Below, one piece after another: positions 6,182-11,908 of a DNA stretch of 18,471 bases. Numbering within the stretch: the stretch's first letter is position 1; every line of letters starts with the position of its first letter. The notes under the pieces were generated by a model that was not told the origin of the DNA, made no database searches, and was given only the letters and a program-made list of their open reading frames with translations. This DNA is from an uncultured Acetatifactor sp. Lineage in GTDB: Bacteria > Bacillota > Clostridia > Lachnospirales > Lachnospiraceae. The translations under genes and the position numbers were made by a program. The DNA lies in the NCBI GenBank assembly GCA_910587555.1, contig CAJULV010000074.1:1-18471 (forward strand). Direction: 5' to 3'.

Positions 6182-6967
6182 TCATTCGACGTGTGCTGCA
6201 CAGATTTCGGATACCTTCTTCCAGGACAGACAGCCGCCAAACAGGTCCAGTGCGCTCCCGATAGTAACATGCAGCCTGTTTCTCCCTAATGTGCGGAGGC
6301 GTTCCAGATCCTCATAGCTGTGGACACCGCCGGCATAGGTCACCGGCTTTCCTTCCCATTTTCCCAGAAGCCTGACCAGATCCTCTTCCATTCCTCCCGC
6401 TCTTCCTTCTACATCCACCGCGTGGACCAGGAATTCGTCACAGTAAGCTGACAGTCGGTCCAGCAGCCTCTCTCCTACCGCTTCCTCTGTCATCTTCTGC
6501 CACCTGTCCGTCACCACTCTGAAGCCGTCTGCCGTCCTGCGGCAGCTCAAATCCAATACCAGCCGCTCTTTTCCCACTGCGTCTGACATTTTTTTCAATC
6601 TTTCATAATGAATCTTTCCATTATAAAATACATACGATGTAACGATCACATGCGACGCACCCGCTTCCAGAAAATCCGCCGCATTCTCCGGGCAGATTCC
6701 ACCGCCTGCCTGCAGCCCTCCCGGATATGCTCTCAGTGCCGCCAATGCCTGTCTTTTTGTCGCTTCATAATAGCTGCTTTCCTCGGAATTCAGCAGAATC
6801 ACATGTCCGCCCCTGATTCCGGCATCGCGATAAATGCCCGCGAAATAAGCGGCATCCTGCCCTGCCACAAAGTTCTCCCTGGCCCGGTCGCCCTCGTCCA
6901 GAAGACTTCCGCCAACAATCTGCTTTACCTGGCCGTTATGAACGTCAATACATGGTCTGAATTCCAT
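6182..6967 (-). CDS. hisA: Eukaryotic-type HisA, ProFAR isomerase
   Basis: The predicted protein has 261 residues. It should convert ProFAR to PRFAR, the fourth step of histidine synthesis (EC 5.3.1.16), as a cytoplasmic TIM barrel. It matches the yeast His6/plant type rather than the usual bacterial HisA: PCIDVHNGQVKQIVGGSL at the N-terminus, LVLDLSCRRTADG (residues 136-148), FLVHAVDVEG and YAGGVHSYEDL. Asp8 and Asp139 are the expected general acid/base residues; AGGG (87-90), AGG (212-214) and IGSALD bind the phosphates. The ribosome site AAGGA lies about six A residues before the ATG at 6967. No other his gene is next to it, which is unusual for a bacterial histidine gene. I see no clear promoter and no terminator. 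The family call is strong. Confidence 0.92.
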   Translation of the reverse strand: MEFRPCIDVHNGQVKQIVGGSLLDEGDRARENFVAGQDAAYFAGIYRDAGIRGGHVILLNSEESSYYEATKRQALAALRAYPGGLQAGGGICPENAADFLEAGASHVIVTSYVFYNGKIHYERLKKMSDAVGKERLVLDLSCRRTADGFRVVTDRWQKMTEEAVGERLLDRLSAYCDEFLVHAVDVEGRAGGMEEDLVRLLGKWEGKPVTYAGGVHSYEDLERLRTLGRNRLHVTIGSALDLFGGCLSWKKVSEICAAHVE

Positions 6968-6997
6968 TTTTTTCCTTTTTTCCTTTCCTTATTCCCG

Positions 6998-7141
6998 TAT
7001 AATTTCAGCGGCTGTTCACATACTATTGGCAATCAGGCATGAAAACCTCAAACTGACATGACCTGATGACCGTCCACATGCCGAATGCCTGTGGACGTGC
7101 AGCATAATTGAGATTAAGCGCCCGCTAAAGCGGACAGGAGG
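6998..7141 (+). promoter_or_regulatory. -10 element and structured 5' leader of the Asn/Gly/Thr-rich protein
   Basis: A perfect TATAAT (6998-7003) without a good -35 could start transcription near 7010. The following leader of about 138 nt contains ATCAGGCATG (7032-7041) pairing with CATG-a-CCTGAT (7057-7067), a perfect 8-bp stem CGTCCACA (7071-7078) / TGTGGACG (7090-7097), and a small CCGCT/AGCGG hairpin (7122-7133) right before the AGGAGGG ribosome site. The hairpins are plain; that they are regulatory is inference. Confidence 0.5.
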
Positions 7142-7147
7142 GTAATT

Positions 7148-7810
7148 ATGAAAAGAGCAAATGTCAAAACAGGAGTACGAAAGCTTCTGACACTGAGTCT
7201 GGTGCTTGCCTTTATGGGCACGGCAACCGCCTGTACCAACAGCGCAAAAAACAATAACGGCACCGATAGCATGGCCGGAAACAACGGTACAAACGGCACT
7301 ACAGCCAATGGAAATGGTACCAACTCAACAAACGGCGGTACCGATTCTAACGGCACTACAGCCGGCGGCAACGGTACCGGCACTGCTAACGGCAATGCCA
7401 ATACTAACGGCACTACAGCCGGCGGCAACGGTACCGGTACTGCTAACGGCAATACAACTAACGGCACCGGTACTGCAAACGGCGGTACCGATACTAACGG
7501 CAATAACACCACCGTCGGCAACGGGAATGGTTCTACCGCAGACAATTCCAGGAGAAGCCAGGTCAGCGGCAGCAATCATACAGCGGGAAATAACCAGATA
7601 ACCGGAACCGGCGGAGCAACCCAAGGAGACAATATTTCCATTTGGGATGACGCAGACAATGCCCTCAACAATGTGGTAGATGATGTAACTGACGGCATTC
7701 ACGACTTGGCAGACGACTTTACGGACAGCAATTCCGGCAGAAATACCGGCACTACCAGGTCAGGCTCCATTACAAACGGAAATTCTGCAGGCAGCCCCAT
7801 CGTGCAGTAA
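7148..7810 (+). CDS. Asn/Gly/Thr-rich putative lipoprotein of unknown function
   Basis: The predicted protein has 220 residues, with an AGGAGGG ribosome site before the ATG. A basic head (MKRANVKTGVRK) and hydrophobic stretch end in TATAC, so C29 may be lipidated; the -3 residue is Ala rather than the usual Leu, so this is not certain. Residues about 30-150 are low-complexity Asn/Gly/Thr with a 19-residue repeat (NGTTAGGNGTGTANG core). The C-terminal part holds an acidic amphipathic segment, WDDADNALNNVVDDV then DGIHDLADDF. I do not recognise a functional domain. The repeat-rich linker suggests a flexible extracellular spacer that holds the acidic segment away from the membrane. The gene stands alone between divergent hisA and convergent dapB. 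Confidence 0.8.
   Translation: MKRANVKTGVRKLLTLSLVLAFMGTATACTNSAKNNNGTDSMAGNNGTNGTTANGNGTNSTNGGTDSNGTTAGGNGTGTANGNANTNGTTAGGNGTGTANGNTTNGTGTANGGTDTNGNNTTVGNGNGSTADNSRRSQVSGSNHTAGNNQITGTGGATQGDNISIWDDADNALNNVVDDVTDGIHDLADDFTDSNSGRNTGTTRSGSITNGNSAGSPIVQ
7348..7458 (+). repeat. 57-bp in-frame tandem repeat
   Basis: Copies start with taacggcactacagcc at 7348 and 7405, period 57 bp (19 codons). The second copy is 54 bp long and is followed by further partial copies. The match is nearly identical at DNA level, which points to recent duplication by slippage. The GGTACC hexamer recurs through the region. Confidence 0.8.
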
Positions 7811-7852
7811 ACTCTGACCCCTTGCATTAAAATACAGATCATCAGATCCTGC

Positions 7853-7928
7853 TGTCCTCACCAGTGCTGCTTTGCAGTCAAAGGCGTATCCGCCGCATTG
7901 ACTCCTCAGCCCTGTCCTGGTGAGGACA
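7853..7928. other. Structured intergenic element with a 12-bp perfect inverted repeat
   Basis: TGTCCTCACCAG (7853-7864) and CTGGTGAGGACA (7917-7928) are exact reverse complements. The 52-base interior itself folds: AGTCAA and TTGACT enclose GGCG-tatc-CGCC. No T-run follows on either strand, so it is not an ordinary intrinsic terminator. It sits between two convergent genes, 42 bp after the putative lipoprotein and 32 bp after dapB. It could be an mRNA 3'-end stabiliser, a small RNA or a miniature repeat. Confidence 0.6.
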
Positions 7929-7960
7929 CAAAATAACGGCAGCCTGAGGTACACCTATTC

Positions 7961-8725
7961 TCACAGAACGGAGTCAACCACATTGCCCATATCATATTTT
8001 CCGGCCGGTTTCCCTGCCAGATATTTGGCAGCCTGCACTGCCCCCTTGCCGAACACCGCCCGGGAATATGCTGTATGGGAAAATGTAATAACTTCGTCCA
8101 CTCCGGCAAAGATAACCTCATGCTCTCCCACAATACTGCCGCCCCGGACTGCGCTGATTCCGATTTCCTTCTCCGGGCGCTTCTCTCTCCGGCTGCTTCT
8201 GTCATATACATAGGTATAGGCATTGCCCAACTCTTCATTCAGAGAGTCTGCCAGCGCCAGCGCCGTGCCGCTGGGTGCATCCAGCTTTTGATTGTGATGG
8301 CGCTCCACGACCTCCATATCGAAACCTGCGGGAGCCAGGACGGACGCCGCATTCTTTAACAGCTTCAAAAGCAGGTTGATTCCCATGGACATATTGGCAG
8401 AACGCAGTACTGCAATGCTCTCGGATGCCTTTTCTATCTTCTCCAGCTGTGCATCACTCAGCCCTGTGGTACACAGCACACAGGGCAGTTTTTTCTCCAC
8501 ACAATAATCCAGCATATCATCCCAGTCTGCGGCAGATGAAAAATCAATCAGGCAGTCTGCCTCCACATCGCATTCCCTGACATTCCGATAGACAGGATAC
8601 GGATTATGTCCGTCGTCAACCAGATCCACCCCTGCTACCAGCCGTGCCTCTCTGTCCTCGGCCAACAGACCGCTGATAACCCGTCCCATCCTTCCGCTGC
8701 ATCCCCGCAATATCACTCTGACCAT
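7961..8725 (-). CDS. dapB: 4-hydroxy-tetrahydrodipicolinate reductase
   Basis: The predicted protein has 254 residues, the normal family length. It reduces 4-hydroxy-tetrahydrodipicolinate to tetrahydrodipicolinate with NAD(P)H in the lysine/diaminopimelate pathway, in the cytoplasm. Visible features are the nucleotide-binding loop GCSGRMG (residues 8-14), the TTGL segment (86-89), and the signature ERHHNQKLDAPSGTA (141-155) with His143 and Lys147 as the catalytic pair by family comparison. An AGGAGG site lies upstream of the ATG at 8725. dapA, which makes the substrate, lies 148 bp upstream on the same strand. A hairpin between the genes may modulate co-transcription. I see no clear separate promoter for dapB. 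Confidence 0.96.
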   Translation of the reverse strand: MVRVILRGCSGRMGRVISGLLAEDREARLVAGVDLVDDGHNPYPVYRNVRECDVEADCLIDFSSAADWDDMLDYCVEKKLPCVLCTTGLSDAQLEKIEKASESIAVLRSANMSMGINLLLKLLKNAASVLAPAGFDMEVVERHHNQKLDAPSGTALALADSLNEELGNAYTYVYDRSSRREKRPEKEIGISAVRGGSIVGEHEVIFAGVDEVITFSHTAYSRAVFGKGAVQAAKYLAGKPAGKYDMGNVVDSVL

Positions 8726-8829
8726 ATCACTTGCTCCTCCTGATTAAATTTCCTTGGTGACGTCGTTTTTCCAGTTCCACTTCCGCAACTGCCCATAGCA
8801 CACCCACTGTTTCGAAAGCCTCTGCGCGA

Positions 8830-8852
8830 CGGCACCACAGATTATGGTGCCG
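8830..8852. other. Hairpin in the dapA-dapB intergenic region
   Basis: CGGCACCA (8830-8837), loop cagatta, TGGTGCCG (8845-8852): a perfect 8-bp GC-rich stem 21 bp after the dapA stop. There is no T-run on the minus strand. It could protect or process the dapA-dapB transcript. Confidence 0.55.
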
Positions 8853-8873
8853 CCGCAAATCGAAGAATAAAAA

Positions 8874-9758
8874 TCACAGCAGCCCGTAAGTCTTCATCGC
8901 CTTCTCCAGGCGCTCCGCATGAACCGGTTCCATCCTGCTAAGCGGCATCCTCAGCCCACCGTCAATCAACCCCATCATTTCCAGCGCTTTTTTCACCGGA
9001 ATAGGGTTCACTTCGCTGAACAGGGCTTCACACAGTTCCATGGCATCCAGCTGCTCTTTGCAGCTGCCCGCCCAGTCGCCGTCAAAAAACTTCTGACAGA
9101 TTTCATGTGTCTGGCGCGGAGCCACATTGGCAAGCACGGATATTACCCCCTTACCGCCCAGCGACAAAAGCGGTACAATCTGGTCATCATTGCCGGAATA
9201 AATATCTACCTTTCCTCCCGAAATAGCGGCAAGATGAGCAATCTGGCTGATATTGCCGCTTGCTTCCTTCACGCCAACGATATTCTCCACATCCCGGCAC
9301 AGCCGCACTACAGTCTCCGGCAGAATATTACACCCTGTCCTGCTTGGCACATTGTACAATATGACAGGCAGCTTTACAGAATCTGCAATCGCTTTAAAAT
9401 GTGCATACAGGCCGTTCTGGGTCGCCTTATTGTAATAAGGGCTAACCAGCAGCAAGCCGTCCGCCCCCGCGCTTTCTGCTTCTCTCGACAGATAAATGGC
9501 AGTCTCCGTACAGTTGGAACCGGTTCCTGCCACCACGGGAATTCTTCCGGCCACCGTCTTGACGCAGTACCGGATCACATCCAGATGTTCTTCATGCGTC
9601 AGTGTGGACGATTCGCCTGTAGTCCCGCAGACGATGATGGCATCTGTCCCGTTTGCAATCTGAAACTCCAGCAGTCTGGCAAACTGTTCGTAGTTTACTT
9701 CCCCGTTGTCGTGCATGGGTGTAACAACAGCTACGCCCGAACCCTTGAAAATTGACAT
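8874..9758 (-). CDS. dapA: 4-hydroxy-tetrahydrodipicolinate synthase
   Basis: The predicted protein has 294 residues. The start is ATG at 9758, eight bases after GGAGG; the ATG at 9779 lies upstream of that site and adds seven residues. The enzyme condenses pyruvate with aspartate semialdehyde, the first committed step to diaminopimelate and lysine. Family motifs are complete: CGTTGESSTLTHEEH (residues 44-58, Thr46/Thr47), SPYYNK (106-111), the catalytic Tyr135 in LYNVPSRTG with Arg140, and the Schiff-base Lys164 in GVKEASGN. It is a cytoplasmic TIM barrel, usually a tetramer. It is transcribed from a strong promoter about 380 nt upstream through an unusually long structured leader, and runs on toward dapB. 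Confidence 0.97.
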   Translation of the reverse strand: MSIFKGSGVAVVTPMHDNGEVNYEQFARLLEFQIANGTDAIIVCGTTGESSTLTHEEHLDVIRYCVKTVAGRIPVVAGTGSNCTETAIYLSREAESAGADGLLLVSPYYNKATQNGLYAHFKAIADSVKLPVILYNVPSRTGCNILPETVVRLCRDVENIVGVKEASGNISQIAHLAAISGGKVDIYSGNDDQIVPLLSLGGKGVISVLANVAPRQTHEICQKFFDGDWAGSCKEQLDAMELCEALFSEVNPIPVKKALEMMGLIDGGLRMPLSRMEPVHAERLEKAMKTYGLL

Positions 9759-10138
9759 CTTTTTTTCCTCCATTTCCATAATGCGACTTTTATATGAGCA
9801 GAAGCGCCTGTATACGGCTCATATCTGTCCCCCTTCGCTGCCCCCATGCAACATGCAGCTCCACCTCGCAAGAAAATTGAGGTTTACTGCGAAGCTGCAC
9901 AACCCCCGCAAGAAAAGCGTATTTTGCGTACAGCTGTCCTGCAAGGGAACCCATTTTGACCACGCGGTTTCCGCCAGGCAAATTGGGCGACTTTTACAGT
10001 AATCACCATATACAAACATCGCCGGCACAAAAGTGCCGGCGAACACGTATTTCTATTTCCTTTCCCATCCCCTGCACCTATTGCATCAAAAAGTACTCCC
10101 GAAAAACGTAAACTCCATCTCCTCAACATTATGTATAC
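9759..10138 (-). promoter_or_regulatory. Long structured 5' leader of dapA, candidate regulatory RNA
   Basis: This 380-base leader has no convincing gene. On the minus strand, in order: a 10-bp stem TCGCCGGCAC-TTTT-GTGCCGGCGA (10019-10042); a long imperfect hairpin closed by CCCA/TGGG and TTTG/CAAA with an inner GCGG-AAA-CCGC (9950-9987); TGCAGCT/AGCTGCA (9854-9860, 9893-9899) enclosing ACCTC/GAGGT; and ATATGAGC/GCTCATAT (9792-9799, 9817-9824) close to the ribosome site. CTTCGC in the third element could alternatively pair with GCGAAG about 50 bases downstream, which suggests a switch. I find neither the lysine-riboswitch core (AGAGGTGC-type) nor a proper T-box (AGGGTGGNACCGCG). The structures are read from sequence; regulation is inferred. 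Confidence 0.55.
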
Positions 10139-10144
10139 GTTAAA

Positions 10145-10173
10145 ATCATAACATCTTACAGGGATGCTGTCAA
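10145..10173 (-). promoter_or_regulatory. Strong promoter of dapA
   Basis: On the minus strand a perfect TTGACA (10168-10173), 17 bases, then TATGAT (10145-10150). It begins 5 bp beyond the stop codon of the CobO-like gene, so dapA is expressed independently. Predicted start near 10138. Confidence 0.85.
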
Positions 10174-10178
10174 CGGAT

Positions 10179-10676
10179 TTATTCCCAAACCCTGAATTTA
10201 ACCGTCTCAATTTTGGAAACCTCATCTGCCAGAATACAGATATCATCGCTCAGCCTGACACCCGTCAGGATAATGTCCGTGTCCTCCCGGCATTCCAGCA
10301 TCGCTTTCAGCTCTTCCACAGGCACAATCCCCTTTTCGGTCAGCCTGAGCATCTCATCCAAAATCAGCAGGTCACACTCCCTGGTAGCCAATACCTTCCG
10401 GGCAAAATTCATCCCGTTTTTAATATTGGCAACTTCTTCCTGCTGCTTCTCATCTGAAAGATCTTCGTAATTCCCGTCGGATTTTTCAAAGGTAAACAAC
10501 TTAATCTCCGGCTCCATCCTGCGCAGGAAATCAGAATTTCTTGACGCGCTCCCTTTTAAAAACTGGATAATAACCACATTTTTACCTTCCATCGCAGCCT
10601 GCAGAGCCCTGCCAAGAGCTGCAGGAGATTTCCCCCTTCCGTCTCCCGCATATATATACACCAATCCTTTTGCCAT
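10179..10676 (-). CDS. CobO/BtuR-like corrinoid adenosyltransferase, divergent
   Basis: The predicted protein has 165 residues, starting MAKGLVYIYAGDGRGKS at 10676 behind GAGGTG; the upstream part of the open frame overlaps the promoter. Family features are the P-loop GDGRGKS (residues 11-17), VVIIQFLKG (34-42) and the Walker-B-like DLLILDEML (102-110). Authentic CobO/BtuR enzymes transfer adenosyl from ATP to cob(I)alamin or cob(I)yrinate diamide. Two differences stand out: the P-loop is followed by SPAA where TTAA is usual, and the C-terminus ends at VKFRVWE without the usual HP...G..AQ.GIE tail. No cobalamin gene or B12-box riboswitch is adjacent. It may be an adenosyltransferase with altered substrate or an ATP-binding paralog. 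Confidence 0.82.
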   Translation of the reverse strand: MAKGLVYIYAGDGRGKSPAALGRALQAAMEGKNVVIIQFLKGSASRNSDFLRRMEPEIKLFTFEKSDGNYEDLSDEKQQEEVANIKNGMNFARKVLATRECDLLILDEMLRLTEKGIVPVEELKAMLECREDTDIILTGVRLSDDICILADEVSKIETVKFRVWE

Positions 10677-10770
10677 ACCGCACCTCGTTATGCTTCCAAA
10701 GATAATGCCGCCTTCCGCAGCCTGGGTCAGTATGGCTGCCAAAAGCATGTCTACGTGAAACCATACACTC

Positions 10771-10799
10771 AGGATACCACATTTTCCGAAATTTGGCAA
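10771..10799 (-). promoter_or_regulatory. Promoter of the CobO-like gene
   Basis: On the minus strand TTGCCA (10794-10799), 17 bases, and TATCCT (10771-10776) preceded by TGG (extended -10). The start is near 10764, giving a leader of about 90 nt that contains a GCAGCC/GGCTGC hairpin. Confidence 0.6.
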
Positions 10800-10802
10800 A
10801 CG

Positions 10803-11444
10803 TTAAAATGCTTTTATATCCTCCAACAGTTCCAGCTTGCTGACAGAAACTTCAAAAGCCACCCTTCTCTCCACATTCTCTTCGTCCAGTTTCTTCATAT
10901 ATTCCCTGCTCTGTATTCTGCCCCAGACGGCGCAGCGTTCCCCCACTTTAAAATTGTTGGCATAACGGGCATTTCTCCCCCAACAGATACAAGGTATGTA
11001 GTCGGATTTCCCATAAGGACGATTTACAGCCAGCAGCAGGTCAGCTATTTCCCTTCCCAAAGGTGTCTTCCTGTAAATCGGTTCCTTACAGATATAGCCG
11101 TCCAGAAAAATCTGATTTGTCTTGGAGCTTTCCTCCATCTCGTCCACGAAACACACCTCCCGGGCAAACACGGAAAGCACAAGCCTGTTTTTGCGCTCCT
11201 CGTGACGGTTGTAAGAGCGGAACTGTCCATTCACACAAATCAATTCTCCCGTATAATCCGCATTTACATCCATCAGCCGCTCCGATACCATAATGGGAAT
11301 CATATCATAACTCTCACTGAGCCGCTTGCATCTGACATCCATCATGTAAAAGCCCTCTCCGAAAATTTCATGGCTGTAGCTGAAGCCACTGACAATTTCC
11401 CCCATCACCGTTACCTGGTTGTTTTCAATTACCTTATCTGTCAT
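10803..11444 (-). CDS. Single-stranded DNA-binding protein-like, two OB folds
   Basis: The predicted protein has 213 residues. The start is ATG at 11444, seven bases after AGGGAG; the frame opens further upstream but without a ribosome site. Residues about 110-207 are a canonical SSB OB fold: IFLDGYICKEPIYRKTPLGR, IADLLLAVNRPYGKSDYIPC, ICWGRNARYA, VGERCAVWGRIQSREY and FEVSVSKLE. Residues about 8-105 look like a second, more divergent OB-type domain (VTVMGEIVSGF ... GELICVNGQFRSYNR). The acidic C-terminal tip (DDDIPF type) that recruits repair and replication partners in ordinary SSB is absent; the protein ends LLEDIKAF. It is therefore probably an auxiliary SSB rather than the replicative one. 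It diverges from typA. Confidence 0.85.
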   Translation of the reverse strand: MTDKVIENNQVTVMGEIVSGFSYSHEIFGEGFYMMDVRCKRLSESYDMIPIMVSERLMDVNADYTGELICVNGQFRSYNRHEERKNRLVLSVFAREVCFVDEMEESSKTNQIFLDGYICKEPIYRKTPLGREIADLLLAVNRPYGKSDYIPCICWGRNARYANNFKVGERCAVWGRIQSREYMKKLDEENVERRVAFEVSVSKLELLEDIKAF

Positions 11445-11908
11445 TGACGTTCTCCCTTCTTGTTCTAAGACTTTTTCCGGTAACACCCCTGAAGAATAAT
11501 TTATCGTATTTTCGTACATACTCAGACATACTATTCTTTTCGGGTGATATTACTATTTATACAATAGAAATCGCATTTTTAGTACAATTTCTCACCGCGA
11601 TCTTCGACAATTGCACTGGTTATGCATATATTTGCATTTGAGAAAAAATGAAAAACTGTAAAAACATCTGGACCTCACTCAATAAAACTTGCACCTGAAA
11701 GGAATTGGTGTTATACTGTAACGGTTTGATTATCGATAAAACATTTCATCGACAATAATGAGCAATTGTCGACAAATGCTTTTAAAATCAAATTATTTTA
11801 TTCTTTTTGTCGTTTGCAGCTTTTATCGCCCCGCTCCGGAGCGAGACTGTTTATTCTGCGGCATGAGAAAGCAGCCGCGTATATGAATACGGAAACGAGG
11901 TTAAATTT
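11445..11908. promoter_or_regulatory. Divergent ssb-like/typA intergenic region with repeated palindromes
   Basis: This 464-bp region contains no gene. TCGACAATTGC (11604-11614) reappears inverted as GCAATTGTCGA (11762-11772). A third copy, TCGACAAT (11749-11756), makes a perfect 8-bp palindrome with ATTGTCGA (11765-11772) around an 8-base loop. Also present are TTATCGATAA (11730-11739), ATGCA-tatatt-TGCAT (11622-11637), a GC-rich palindrome CGCTCCGGAGCG, and a GCGGC/GCCGC hairpin close to the typA ribosome site. The spread of one motif around both promoters suggests binding sites for a regulator. The promoter of the SSB-like gene could not be fixed. Confidence 0.5.
11689..11717 (+). promoter_or_regulatory. 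Promoter of typA
   Basis: TTGCAC (11689-11694), 17 bases, TATACT (11712-11717) preceded by TGT (extended -10). The -35 is weak. The start near 11724 gives a leader of about 185 nt that contains the palindromes between 11730 and 11772. Confidence 0.6.

Noticed and set aside
7114..7702. Minus-strand frames opposite the Asn/Gly/Thr-rich gene
   Set aside because: They are open only because of the biased repeat composition. The plus strand has the signal peptide, start site and acidic C-terminus.
9950..9987. T-box riboswitch upstream of dapA
   Set aside because: The string GGCGGAAACCGCG only resembles the T-box consensus with an inserted A and wrong flanks, and it sits within a simple hairpin. 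No T-box stem I features were recognised.
9884..10246. Minus-strand open frame through the dapA leader
   Set aside because: It runs over the dapA promoter, has no ribosome site with proper spacing at a start, and its translation is an Arg/Cys-rich mix typical of non-coding DNA. The hairpins explain the region better.
10677..10770. Cobalamin riboswitch before the CobO-like gene
   Set aside because: The leader is only about 90 nt and has no B12-box sequence.
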